The notes below the pieces were generated by a model. It searched no databases, was not told where the DNA came from, and saw nothing but the letters and a program-made list of their open reading frames with translations. From an uncultured Sphingomonas sp. (GTDB lineage Bacteria > Pseudomonadota > Alphaproteobacteria > Sphingomonadales > Sphingomonadaceae): a stretch of DNA of 10,624 bases. Position 1 is the stretch's first letter. Each line of letters begins with the position of its first letter. A program made the position numbers and the translations under genes. Positions 1-6,145 of this stretch are shown one piece after another. The stretch lies in the NCBI GenBank assembly GCA_902806295.1, contig CADCWB010000068.1, forward strand, positions 1-10,624. The letters run 5' to 3'.

Positions 1-228
1 GGACTTAGCAACTGTAATCCTGACCGGTTCGATGTGAGCGAGAAGGCGCGTTCCGAATTTGAGTGGCTAGGGGCGGACTACTCTGAAAGTATTCGCTATA
101 CGCCAGAAGAACGCGCGCAGATGGAAGCGGCGATCACGTTCGCAAGAGCCTACAATCGCACAATGTTCAGGGTCCGACACGGCGACGTTCTGAGGATCTG
201 CCCAGCTGCAATCCCCAACGATCAGTAA
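1..228 (+). CDS. Hypothetical protein, C-terminal fragment (5' end outside window)
   Basis: The reading frame is open from base 1 to the TAA at 226-228, so at least 75 residues of a probably longer protein are visible. A GTG at 34 could start a 64-residue protein, but no clear ribosome binding site precedes it and the frame stays open upstream, so a partial gene is the simpler reading. The visible part is charged and soluble, with an acidic, Tyr-containing middle (WLGADYSESIRYTPEERAQ) followed by a likely helix. I do not recognise a family. Its base composition is clearly less GC-rich, with codons such as AGT, ATT and CTA that the neighbouring housekeeping genes use sparingly, which hints at accessory or acquired DNA to the left. 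It converges on thiG. Confidence 0.5.
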   Translation, partial: GLSNCNPDRFDVSEKARSEFEWLGADYSESIRYTPEERAQMEAAITFARAYNRTMFRVRHGDVLRICPAAIPNDQ

Positions 229-244
229 GCCAATGTATGCCCAA

Positions 245-286
245 ACCGACGTAAGCGGCGTGTGCCGACGAAGGTTTACGTCTGGT
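245..286. repeat. Inverted repeat between convergent genes
   Basis: GACGTAA (248-254) is perfectly complementary to TTACGTC (276-282). ACC (245-247) and GGT (284-286) extend the stem across one bulged T. Inside the loop, CGGC (256-259) can pair with GCCG (264-267) around GTGT. It lies in the 79-nt gap between the hypothetical gene and the thiG stop, where a bidirectional transcription terminator would be expected. There is no T-tract on either strand, so intrinsic termination is not shown. Confidence 0.35.
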
Positions 287-307
287 TCCAGCCCGTAGAT
301 CAGCTCG

Positions 308-1099
308 CTAAATCAACCCAGCCAACGGACTGCTTGGGTCGGCATAGCGGCGCTTGGCCATGCGCCCGGCCCGATAGGCGAGCCGGCCCGCCTCGACCGC
401 CGACTTCATCGCGCCAGCCATCAGCACGGGGTCCTTGGCCTCGGCGATCGCCGTGTTCATCAGCACGCCGTCGCAGCCCAGCTCCATCGCCGCCGCCGCG
501 TCGCTCGCCGTGCCGACGCCGGCGTCGACCAGCACCGGCACCTTGGCCCCTTCCACGATCAGGCGGATGGTCACCGGGTTCTGCACGCCGAGGCCGGAGC
601 CGATCGGCGCGCCCAAGGGCATCACCGCCACCGCGCCGGCGTCCTCGCAGCGCTTGGCCATGATCGGATCGTCGGTGCAGTAGACCATCACCTCGAAGCC
701 TTCGTTCGACAGCAACTCCGTCGCGCGGATGGTTTCGATCATGTCGGGATAGAGCGTCTTGGCCTCGGCCAGCACCTCCAGCTTGACGAGCTTCCACCCG
801 CCCGCCTCGCGCGCCAGGCGCAGCGTTCGGATCGCCTCCTCCGCGGTGAAGCAGCCGGCGGTGTTGGGCAGGTACACGACCTCATTCGGGTCGATATAGT
901 CGGTCAGCATCGGGGCCTTCGGGTCCGACACATTCACCCGCCGCACCGCCACCGTGACGATCTCGGCCCCCGACGCCGCAACCGCGGCAGCATTTTCCTC
1001 CAGGCTCTTGTACTTGCCGGTGCCGACGATCAGCCGCGAGGTGAAGGTGCGCCCGGCAACGGTCCACGTATCGGCAGCGATACTTCCATGCGCGTTCAA
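308..1099 (-). CDS. thiG: Thiazole synthase ThiG
   Basis: ThiG condenses deoxyxylulose 5-phosphate, dehydroglycine and the sulfur carried on ThiS thiocarboxylate to make the thiazole phosphate of thiamine; it is a cytosolic TIM-barrel enzyme. From a TTG at 1099 it is 263 residues, close to the usual 250-260. Visible are the N-terminal RLIVGTGKYKS, the KLEV segment with the expected Schiff-base lysine (about K106), the phosphate-binding loop GAPIGSGLGVQNP and the C-terminal VDAGVGTASDAAAAMELG followed by MNTAIA. A GGAGGT at 1107-1112 sits 7 nt before the TTG, which favours it. A GTG at 1108 (three residues longer) overlaps that Shine-Dalgarno and is the alternative; there is no ATG in frame. 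The gene lies directly downstream of thiS, its enzymatic partner, and the two are surely cotranscribed. Confidence 0.95.
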   Translation of the reverse strand: MNAHGSIAADTWTVAGRTFTSRLIVGTGKYKSLEENAAAVAASGAEIVTVAVRRVNVSDPKAPMLTDYIDPNEVVYLPNTAGCFTAEEAIRTLRLAREAGGWKLVKLEVLAEAKTLYPDMIETIRATELLSNEGFEVMVYCTDDPIMAKRCEDAGAVAVMPLGAPIGSGLGVQNPVTIRLIVEGAKVPVLVDAGVGTASDAAAAMELGCDGVLMNTAIAEAKDPVLMAGAMKSAVEAGRLAYRAGRMAKRRYADPSSPLAGLI

Positions 1100-1100
1100 C

Positions 1101-1319
1101 TCAGCCACCTCCCACGAAATGCACGATCTCGTAATCGTCGCCGTCCTCCACCTGCACTTGCGCAAGCGTTGAGCGCGGCACAACGGCGAGGTTGCGTTCC
1201 ACTGCCACCCGCGCCGGGTCGAGCCCAAGCTCCTGCACCAGCAGGGCGATCGTGGTGCCGGCGGCAACGCGGCGGTGCTCGCCATTGACGGCGATGCTGT
1301 GGGTTTCGGTCTCGCTCAT
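1101..1319 (-). CDS. thiS: Sulfur carrier protein ThiS
   Basis: ThiS is a small ubiquitin-fold protein whose C-terminal glycine is adenylated by ThiF and thiocarboxylated, and which donates sulfur to ThiG. It is 72 residues from ATG, normal for the family. The fold signature IAVNGEHRRV, the central VAVERNLAVVPRS and the acidic DGDDYEIVHFVGGG end are visible; the terminal Gly-Gly is the functional site. Its TGA is 1 nt upstream of the preferred thiG TTG (or overlaps the alternative GTG by 8 nt). No good Shine-Dalgarno precedes the ATG, and only 37 nt separate it from the divergent aroQ ATG, leaving no room for a TPP riboswitch. No thiF, thiO or thiE is seen in the window, so these must lie elsewhere. 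Confidence 0.95.
   Translation of the reverse strand: MSETETHSIAVNGEHRRVAAGTTIALLVQELGLDPARVAVERNLAVVPRSTLAQVQVEDGDDYEIVHFVGGG
1107..1112 (-). promoter_or_regulatory. Ribosome binding site deciding the thiG start
   Basis: GGAGGT on the minus strand lies within the last codons of thiS, 7 nt before the TTG at 1099. The spacing suits TTG and not the overlapping GTG at 1108, so initiation is probably coupled to thiS translation. Confidence 0.6.
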
Positions 1320-1328
1320 TGACTAGGG

Positions 1329-1357
1329 CATCTAGGTGGCGGAAGGCACGCCCGCAA
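1329..1357 (-). promoter_or_regulatory. Candidate thiSG promoter
   Basis: On the minus strand TTGCGGG (1351-1357) is followed after 14 nt by CCTAGATG (1329-1336). This is a partial match to the Caulobacter housekeeping consensus TTGACGS-N10-14-GCTANAWC. Transcription would start about 3-5 nt before the thiS ATG, giving an almost leaderless message, which agrees with the lack of a Shine-Dalgarno. The match is imperfect in both boxes. Confidence 0.35.
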
Positions 1358-1788
1358 TGCGCAAGGTCTTCGTTCTCAACGGTCCCAACCTCAATCTGCT
1401 CGGAACGCGCGAGCCTGAGATCTACGGTTCGCAAACGCTCGACGACATCGCTAACGACCTGCACCAGCAAGCGGAGTCACTCGGGCTCGAAATCGATCTA
1501 CGGCAGTCGAGTCACGAAGGCCATCTGATCGACTGGCTGCACGAAGCGGCCGCAACGGACGCTCAAGCGGTAGTGCTTAACGCCGGCGGTTTCACCCACA
1601 CCTCCGTGGCGCTGCGCGATGCGGTAGCAGCGATCGTCACGCCCGTGATCGAAGTACACTTGAGCAACCCGCAGGCGCGCGAGAGCTTCCGGCGCCGAAG
1701 CCTGATCTCGGGCGTTTGCGTCGGCAGCATCAGTGGGTTTGGCGCCGGCTCCTACCGGCTGGCACTGGACGCAGCGGCGCGGCTCTGA
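1357..1788 (+). CDS. aroQ: Type II 3-dehydroquinate dehydratase
   Basis: This enzyme converts 3-dehydroquinate to 3-dehydroshikimate by anti elimination in the shikimate pathway (cytosolic dodecamer). From the ATG at 1357 it is 143 residues. In this numbering the known active-site residues fall exactly as in the M. tuberculosis enzyme: Y23 (within GTREPEIYG), N75 (LNAGG), H81 (FTHTS), H101 (EVHLSN), R108 and R112. This supports the start, as does GGAAGG at 1341-1346. A GTG at 1336 would add seven residues and is less likely. It heads the rightward run; accB starts 37 nt after its stop, the aroQ-accB-accC order seen in many bacteria. The gene is divergent from thiS across 37 nt. Confidence 0.95.
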   Translation: MRKVFVLNGPNLNLLGTREPEIYGSQTLDDIANDLHQQAESLGLEIDLRQSSHEGHLIDWLHEAAATDAQAVVLNAGGFTHTSVALRDAVAAIVTPVIEVHLSNPQARESFRRRSLISGVCVGSISGFGAGSYRLALDAAARL

Positions 1789-1825
1789 CAGAGGCGGCGG
1801 CTTCGCGACCAACAGGAAATAAAGC

Positions 1826-2323
1826 ATGGCCGACGACAACGGCGAGACCAGCGGAGTGGGAGGCAACCAGATGCGGGTCGACAGCGCGCTGGTGCGCGAA
1901 CTGGCCGAACTGCTTGCTGCCAATGAGCTGAGCGAGATCGAAGTCGAGGACGGCGATCGCAAGATCCGCGTTCGCCGGGAGCTCACCGTCTCCGCCGCTC
2001 CGGTCAGCTATGCCGCGCCGGCTCCCATGGTTGCAAGCGCCCCTGCACCGGTCGCCGCTGCCGAGCCTGCCGCCGACGCGCTGCCCGCGGGAGAGATCGT
2101 TCGCTCGCCCATGGTCGGCACCGCCTACCTCTCGGCTGAACCCGGCTCCAGGCCGTTCGCTGCGCCGGGCCAGACCGTTAAGGAAGGCGACACGCTGCTG
2201 ATCGTCGAGGCCATGAAAGTCATGAACCCGATCACCGCGCCCAAGGGCGGCACCATCAAGCAGCTGCTGGTATCCAACGCTCAGCCTGTCGAGTTCGACC
2301 AGCCACTCGTCGTGATCGAGTAG
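1826..2323 (+). CDS. accB: Biotin carboxyl carrier protein of acetyl-CoA carboxylase
   Basis: AccB carries biotin between the biotin carboxylase (AccC) and carboxyltransferase (AccA/AccD) active sites in the first committed step of fatty acid synthesis. It is 165 residues from the ATG, with AGGA at 1814-1817, 8 nt upstream. The order is a charged helical N-terminal part (residues 16-52), an Ala/Pro-rich linker (about 55-88), then the biotinyl domain (about 90-165). The biotin acceptor is K131 in EAMKVMN. The segment YLSAEPGSRPF before it corresponds to the protruding thumb typical of AccB, separating it from other lipoyl/biotinyl domains. Its TAG is 2 nt from the accC ATG, so translation of the two subunits is probably coupled. 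Confidence 0.96.
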   Translation: MADDNGETSGVGGNQMRVDSALVRELAELLAANELSEIEVEDGDRKIRVRRELTVSAAPVSYAAPAPMVASAPAPVAAAEPAADALPAGEIVRSPMVGTAYLSAEPGSRPFAAPGQTVKEGDTLLIVEAMKVMNPITAPKGGTIKQLLVSNAQPVEFDQPLVVIE

Positions 2324-2325
2324 TC

Positions 2326-3678
2326 ATGGCCAAGATCACCAAGCTGTTGATCGCCAATCGCGGCGAGATCGCGCTGCGCATCCATCGTGCGGCGCACGAG
2401 ATGGGTATCAAGACCGTCGCCGTGCATTCGACCGCCGACGCTGATGCGATGCACGTCCGCCTGGCCGACGAGGCGGTCTGCATCGGTCCGCCGGCGGCTG
2501 CGGACAGCTATCTCAACATCCCCAATATCATCTCCGCGGCCGAGATCGTCCACGCCGACGCCATTCATCCGGGCTACGGCTTTCTCAGCGAGAACGCGCA
2601 GTTTGCAGAGATCGTCGAGCTGCACAACATCATTTGGGTCGGTCCAAAGCCCGAGCACATCCGAGTCATGGGGGACAAGGTCGAGGCCAAGCGTACCGCG
2701 GCCAAGCTCGGCCTGCCGCTCGTCCCCGGATCGCCCGGACCGTTGGAAACCATCGAGGAGGCGCACGCGGTCGCCAACGAAATCGGTTACCCGGTTCTGA
2801 TCAAGGCGGCATCGGGTGGCGGAGGTCGCGGGATGAAGGTGGTCGAAAGCGAGGACCAGCTCGAAAGCCTGATGATGCAAGCCGCCTCCGAGGCGAGGGC
2901 GGCCTTCGGCGACGACACCGTCTACATGGAGAAATACCTGGGCGACCCACGCCATATCGAGTTCCAGGTGTTCGGTGACGGCAACGGCCAGGCGATCCAC
3001 CTCGGCGAGCGCGACTGCTCCATCCAGCGCCGCCACCAGAAGGTGATCGAGGAAGCGCCGTCACCCGTGATTTCGCCCGAGCAGCGCGCGCAAATGGGCG
3101 AGCGGGTTGCCAAGGCGATGGCCGACATGGGCTATCGCGGCGCCGGAACCATCGAGTTCCTCTATGAAGACGGTGAGTTCTACTTCATCGAGATGAACAC
3201 CCGGCTGCAGGTCGAGCATCCGGTGACCGAGATGATCACCGGGCTCGACCTGGTGCGTGAACAGATCCACGTCGCACAAGGCGATGGCCTGACCTTCACC
3301 CAGGATCAGGTGCAGCTTCAGGGCCACGCGATCGAGTGCCGGATCAACGCCGAAGACCCCGAAACGTTTGCGCCGTCGCCCGGCATGGTGAAGAATTACG
3401 TCGCGCCAGGCGGCATGCACGTCCGCGTCGATAGCGGGCTCTACACCGGCTACCGCGTGCCGCCTTATTACGACAGCATGATCGCCAAGCTGATCGTCTA
3501 CGGCACCAATCGCGAACGCTGCATAATGCGCCTCAAGCGGGCACTGGAAGAGTTCGTCGTGGAGGGCATGAAGACGACAATCCCACTTCATCAGCGGGTG
3601 ATCCGAGACGAGGCATTCCAGTCCGGTGACTACACCATCAAATGGCTGGAGCGCTGGCTGGAAGAACAGCGCCAATAG
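2326..3678 (+). CDS. accC: Acetyl-CoA carboxylase, biotin carboxylase subunit
   Basis: AccC uses ATP and bicarbonate to carboxylate the biotin on AccB. It is 450 residues against 449 in E. coli and looks complete. Visible are the N-terminal LLIANRGEIALRI, the ATP-grasp glycine loop KAASGGGGRGM (K160 at its start), K118 in MGDKVE, HQK (K239), the metal- and bicarbonate-site IEMNTRLQVEHPVTEM (E289, N291, R293) and R339 in ECRINAEDP, all matching E. coli active-site residues with an offset of one or two. The start is 2 nt after accB with no separate strong ribosome binding site, consistent with coupled translation. It is followed after 15 nt by the arsC-like gene. Confidence 0.97.
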   Translation: MAKITKLLIANRGEIALRIHRAAHEMGIKTVAVHSTADADAMHVRLADEAVCIGPPAAADSYLNIPNIISAAEIVHADAIHPGYGFLSENAQFAEIVELHNIIWVGPKPEHIRVMGDKVEAKRTAAKLGLPLVPGSPGPLETIEEAHAVANEIGYPVLIKAASGGGGRGMKVVESEDQLESLMMQAASEARAAFGDDTVYMEKYLGDPRHIEFQVFGDGNGQAIHLGERDCSIQRRHQKVIEEAPSPVISPEQRAQMGERVAKAMADMGYRGAGTIEFLYEDGEFYFIEMNTRLQVEHPVTEMITGLDLVREQIHVAQGDGLTFTQDQVQLQGHAIECRINAEDPETFAPSPGMVKNYVAPGGMHVRVDSGLYTGYRVPPYYDSMIAKLIVYGTNRERCIMRLKRALEEFVVEGMKTTIPLHQRVIRDEAFQSGDYTIKWLERWLEEQRQ

Positions 3679-3693
3679 CGCGCCACGTGCAGG

Positions 3694-4041
3694 ATGAAGG
3701 CCACCATCTACCATAACCCTGCTTGCGGCACGTCGCGCAAGGCGCTCGCGATCCTCGAGGAGCATGGCGCCGAGGTCGAGGTGGTTGAGTACCTCGAGCA
3801 TCGGCCTAGTCGAGCCGAGTTAGTCCGGTTGTACCAGCGTGCGGGAATCAGTCCGCGTGAGGGCCTGCGAGCCAAGGACCCTTTGGTGGCCGAGCTCGGG
3901 CTCCTTGCTCCCGCGGTGTCGGACGAGCACATCCTCGACGCGATGGTCGAGCACCCGGTGCTGATCGAACGCCCGTTGGTCGAGACCGACAAGGGCGTGA
4001 GGCTCTGCCGGCCGCAGGAGCGGGTACGCGAACTGCTCTAA
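3694..4041 (+). CDS. arsC: Arsenate reductase family protein (glutaredoxin-dependent ArsC type)
   Basis: A 115-residue thioredoxin-fold protein of the ArsC/Spx family. It carries the full set of E. coli plasmid ArsC (R773) catalytic residues shifted by one: C11 in HNPACGTSRKAL, R59, R93 in IERPLV and R106 in LCRP. By family knowledge it would reduce arsenate to arsenite with glutathione and glutaredoxin. There is no arsB, acr3 or arsR nearby; the gene sits in a housekeeping run between accC and aat, so its everyday role may be something other than arsenic resistance. The start codon has only a poorly spaced AGG directly before it, so expression is probably coupled to accC. Family assignment is firm, physiological substrate is inference. 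Confidence 0.88.
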   Translation: MKATIYHNPACGTSRKALAILEEHGAEVEVVEYLEHRPSRAELVRLYQRAGISPREGLRAKDPLVAELGLLAPAVSDEHILDAMVEHPVLIERPLVETDKGVRLCRPQERVRELL

Positions 4042-4063
4042 CGATGCGGGGCTAGCTGCGGCT

Positions 4064-4813
4064 ATGAGCGGCATCGTGAAGCCGCTCGATTCTCGCCTCA
4101 TGCTGCATGGCTACGCCACGGGCGTGTTCCCGATGGCGGACAGTCGAGACGCCGTGGATCTGTTCTGGGTCGAGCCGCGCGAACGGGCGATCCTGCCGAT
4201 CGTGGGCTTTCACCTCTCCCGCTCGCTCGCGAAACGCCTCCGCTCGGGCCGCTTCCATGTGACCTGCGACCGTGACTTCCCTGCGGTACTCGCCGGCTGC
4301 GCTGACCGCCCGGAAACCTGGATTAACGGGCAGATCGAGCAGGCGATGTTGGACCTTCACGCTCAGGGGTTCGCCCACTCGGTCGAGGTCTGGCGCGAAG
4401 GAGCCCTGGTCGGCGGGATCTATGGCGTAAAGCTTGGCCGAGCGTTCTTTGGAGAGAGCATGTTCAGCCGCGAGACGGACGCGTCCAAGGTTTCGCTCGC
4501 CTGGCTGGTGGCGCGGTTGAAGGCCGGCGGCTTCACCCTGCTCGACTGCCAATTCATGACCGATCACCTTGCGTCACTTGGCGCAGTCAATGTCACGCGG
4601 AGCGATTACGTAGCGTTGCTGTCCGCTGCGCTGGGCTCGGGAGCAGCTTCGGCTGTCGGTGCCGCTGGTCCAGGTGCGGAGGCGCGGGGAGCGGGTCGGC
4701 GTCCATTCGCCGGGTTTGCAGCGCTTGACCGGCTGCTGGAGGATGCGGGCGCGACCGGCGATGACTCGGCCTCAGGAAAGTTCATCACGCAGCTTTTGGG
4801 CCAAACGTCGTAG
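4064..4813 (+). CDS. aat: Leucyl/phenylalanyl-tRNA--protein transferase
   Basis: Aat transfers Leu or Phe from aminoacyl-tRNA to N-terminal Arg or Lys of proteins, making N-degrons for ClpS/ClpAP. It is 249 residues. Visible are GVFPMAD near the N-terminus, TWINGQIEQAM, the core VGGIYGVKLGRAFFGESMFS with the expected catalytic-site E131 (E156 in E. coli), and DCQFMTDHLASLGA with Q163 (Q188 in E. coli). After residue 190 comes an Ala/Gly-rich stretch of about 45 residues, then GKFITQLLGQTS; a similar QLLTQTS ending is known to me from alphaproteobacterial Aat. The last 208 nt, including this tail, overlap the DUF2155 gene in antisense. It starts 22 nt after arsC. Confidence 0.95.
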   Translation: MSGIVKPLDSRLMLHGYATGVFPMADSRDAVDLFWVEPRERAILPIVGFHLSRSLAKRLRSGRFHVTCDRDFPAVLAGCADRPETWINGQIEQAMLDLHAQGFAHSVEVWREGALVGGIYGVKLGRAFFGESMFSRETDASKVSLAWLVARLKAGGFTLLDCQFMTDHLASLGAVNVTRSDYVALLSAALGSGAASAVGAAGPGAEARGAGRRPFAGFAALDRLLEDAGATGDDSASGKFITQLLGQTS

Positions 4814-5223
4814 ACTGGATGCTCGACCACGTTCAGCGACGGGGACTCCTTGTAGAGCCAGCCCGAGAAGACCCGCTTCCACCCGCCGCCCGGCTGCTGC
4901 ACGTCCAGCTCCACGAACGCCCCGGTCAACTTGTCGAACTCCCACGGCGGCGTCGTCTCGCAGGCGCGCAGGCGAACGATGGCATCCTTGATCCGCAACG
5001 ACTGGCCCGGGCGAAGGGTGATGTCGCGCGCAATCCCGTTACGCTTGTTGAGGAAGCCCAGAACGGCGATCCGCTGGTCCATCGGGGTGGTGCCAGGGGT
5101 CGGCACTCCGGCCTGTTGCGGGATTGCCGTGGTGCGCTGAGCCGACTCTGGCTCATTGCGCTGCGCACCGTCGCAGCCCGCGAGCGCAATCCCGGCGACA
5201 AGAGGCAAGTAGAAGCAGCGCAC
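4606..5223 (-). CDS. DUF2155 domain-containing lipoprotein
   Basis: A 205-residue exported protein. The N-terminus has an Arg, a hydrophobic stretch and a lipobox LAGC with C17, so it is probably a lipoprotein. Residues about 48-145 form the DUF2155 domain: IAVLGFLNKRNG, a C88 in RACETTPPWE, FSGWLYKESPSL and EHPVYDVWPKSC with C145; the two cysteines may form a disulfide in the periplasm. The last 55 residues are a Ser/Ala/Pro-rich, probably disordered tail, encoded wholly opposite aat. The start is a GTG 2 nt after the NDUFA12-gene stop with AAGG immediately before it; no earlier start is in frame. DUF2155 has no established biochemical function; its tight linkage to the complex I gene suggests coexpression only. 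Confidence 0.85.
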   Translation of the reverse strand: MRCFYLPLVAGIALAGCDGAQRNEPESAQRTTAIPQQAGVPTPGTTPMDQRIAVLGFLNKRNGIARDITLRPGQSLRIKDAIVRLRACETTPPWEFDKLTGAFVELDVQQPGGGWKRVFSGWLYKESPSLNVVEHPVYDVWPKSCVMNFPEAESSPVAPASSSSRSSAANPANGRRPAPRASAPGPAAPTAEAAPEPSAADSNAT

Positions 5224-5225
5224 CC

Positions 5226-5609
5226 TTATTCCGGCGTCCAGGCCTGATAGTCGCCCGTCGCAGCCGGACGCTGGCCACCGCGTGACAGGCTGCCGGCAGG
5301 ACGGTAGGTCTCGCTTGTTCCCGACAGGTTCGGAACGGCGGGCTTGGCGAATGCTCGCGCTTTCGGCAGTGCCTTGTCGGGGACGTCGTCGATCTGACCC
5401 CGCAGCCAGCTGGTCCAGCCTGGCGGCACTCGGCTTGCATCGTTGCTGCCGGAGTACATCACCCAGCGACGCCGCGGATCTTTCTTGTGCTGCAGGTAGA
5501 TGTTGCCCAGCTCGTCGCGACCGACTTCACGCCCATGCCGGCCCGAGAACAGCCGGGTTCCAAGCGTTGCGCCATTCCACCAAGTGAAGATGCTGCCGAG
5601 AAATCCCAT
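5226..5609 (-). CDS. NADH:ubiquinone oxidoreductase NDUFA12/B17.2-like subunit
   Basis: A 127-residue homologue of the mitochondrial complex I accessory subunit NDUFA12 (B17.2), which in alphaproteobacteria binds the peripheral arm of respiratory complex I. Visible are the N-terminal IFTWWNGATLGTRLFSGRHG, then VGRDELGNIYLQHKK, RRWVMYSGSNDASRVPPGW (the family core), PNLSGT, YRPAGSL and the C-terminal GDYQAWTPE. I chose the ATG at 5609: it gives the normal family N-terminus MGFLGSIF, and GAGG lies 8 nt upstream. An upstream start at 5651 would add 14 unlikely residues. The core nuo genes are not in the window. The DUF2155 gene follows after 2 nt, and the DUF192 gene precedes it by 69 nt. Confidence 0.93.
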   Translation of the reverse strand: MGFLGSIFTWWNGATLGTRLFSGRHGREVGRDELGNIYLQHKKDPRRRWVMYSGSNDASRVPPGWTSWLRGQIDDVPDKALPKARAFAKPAVPNLSGTSETYRPAGSLSRGGQRPAATGDYQAWTPE

Positions 5610-5678
5610 GGCGGCGAGCCTCTGCCTTTTCGCAGGCGGGAGCGCAAGCAACGAAGTCGCGCCCCTGCCAGCATCACC

Positions 5679-6128
5679 CTACCACTTGACCCGGTCACCC
5701 GGCTGGATCCCCAGCTCCGCAGCGCGGCCGCCTGGAATCTCCAGCACCGCCCCAACCGGTTCCAGGCTCGGCACCGGCTCCAGACTGAGCGGCACCGTCT
5801 GGGGCTCGATGCGGGCGATCGTGCCATCGGAACGAACGAAGATTATATCGAGCGGGATCAGCGTGTTCTTCATCCAGAAGCTCGCGTCGCGCGGCGGTAC
5901 ATAGGGGAAGATCATGCCCCGGTCCGGCGCCAGAGCCTGCCGGTTCATGAGTCCGGTGGCCTGCTCCTCGGGCGTACGCGCAACCTCGACGGTAAAGCGG
6001 TGGGTGCGACCGTTCGCCGAGGCGATGGTGAGCGGCACTTGCTGCAAGCCGGAAGGAGCTTGCTCCAATGCCGGCTGCCTGGAGGTCGGCTGGCAACCAG
6101 CCGCGCCAAGCGTGAGTGGGAGCAGCAA
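5679..6128 (-). CDS. DUF192 family lipoprotein
   Basis: A small exported protein of the DUF192 family (function unknown). The hydrophobic leader ends in a lipobox-like LGAAGC, then come a short Gln/Pro linker and the DUF192 core: GLMNRQ, RGMIFPY, SFWMKNTLIPLDIIFV (the family hallmark) and the C-terminal LGIQPGDRVKW. The start is unclear. In frame there is only a TTG at 6128, giving 149 residues with the lipobox Cys at 12 and no positively charged n-region, or a GTG at 6332 that would run 187 nt inside the cold-shock gene with an implausible leader. A CTG at 6143 or 6140 would give a better signal peptide. The TTG lies 17 nt beyond the cold-shock stop, allowing coupled re-initiation. The family call is firm, the start is not. 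Confidence 0.82.
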   Translation of the reverse strand: MLLPLTLGAAGCQPTSRQPALEQAPSGLQQVPLTIASANGRTHRFTVEVARTPEEQATGLMNRQALAPDRGMIFPYVPPRDASFWMKNTLIPLDIIFVRSDGTIARIEPQTVPLSLEPVPSLEPVGAVLEIPGGRAAELGIQPGDRVKW

Positions 6129-6145
6129 TGCCGCCGCCAGCAGTC

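Noticed and set aside
262..663. Rightward Arg/Pro-rich open frame
   Set aside because: It is antisense to the conserved thiG body and its low-complexity composition is that of a high-GC shadow frame.
1100..1285. N-terminal extension of ThiG to 1285
   Set aside because: It is the out-of-frame reading of thiS, which is intact; ThiG begins normally at the thiS end.
3061..3801. Long leftward open frame of 246 codons
   Set aside because: It lies opposite accC and arsC, which carry full catalytic motifs; it has no recognisable domain.
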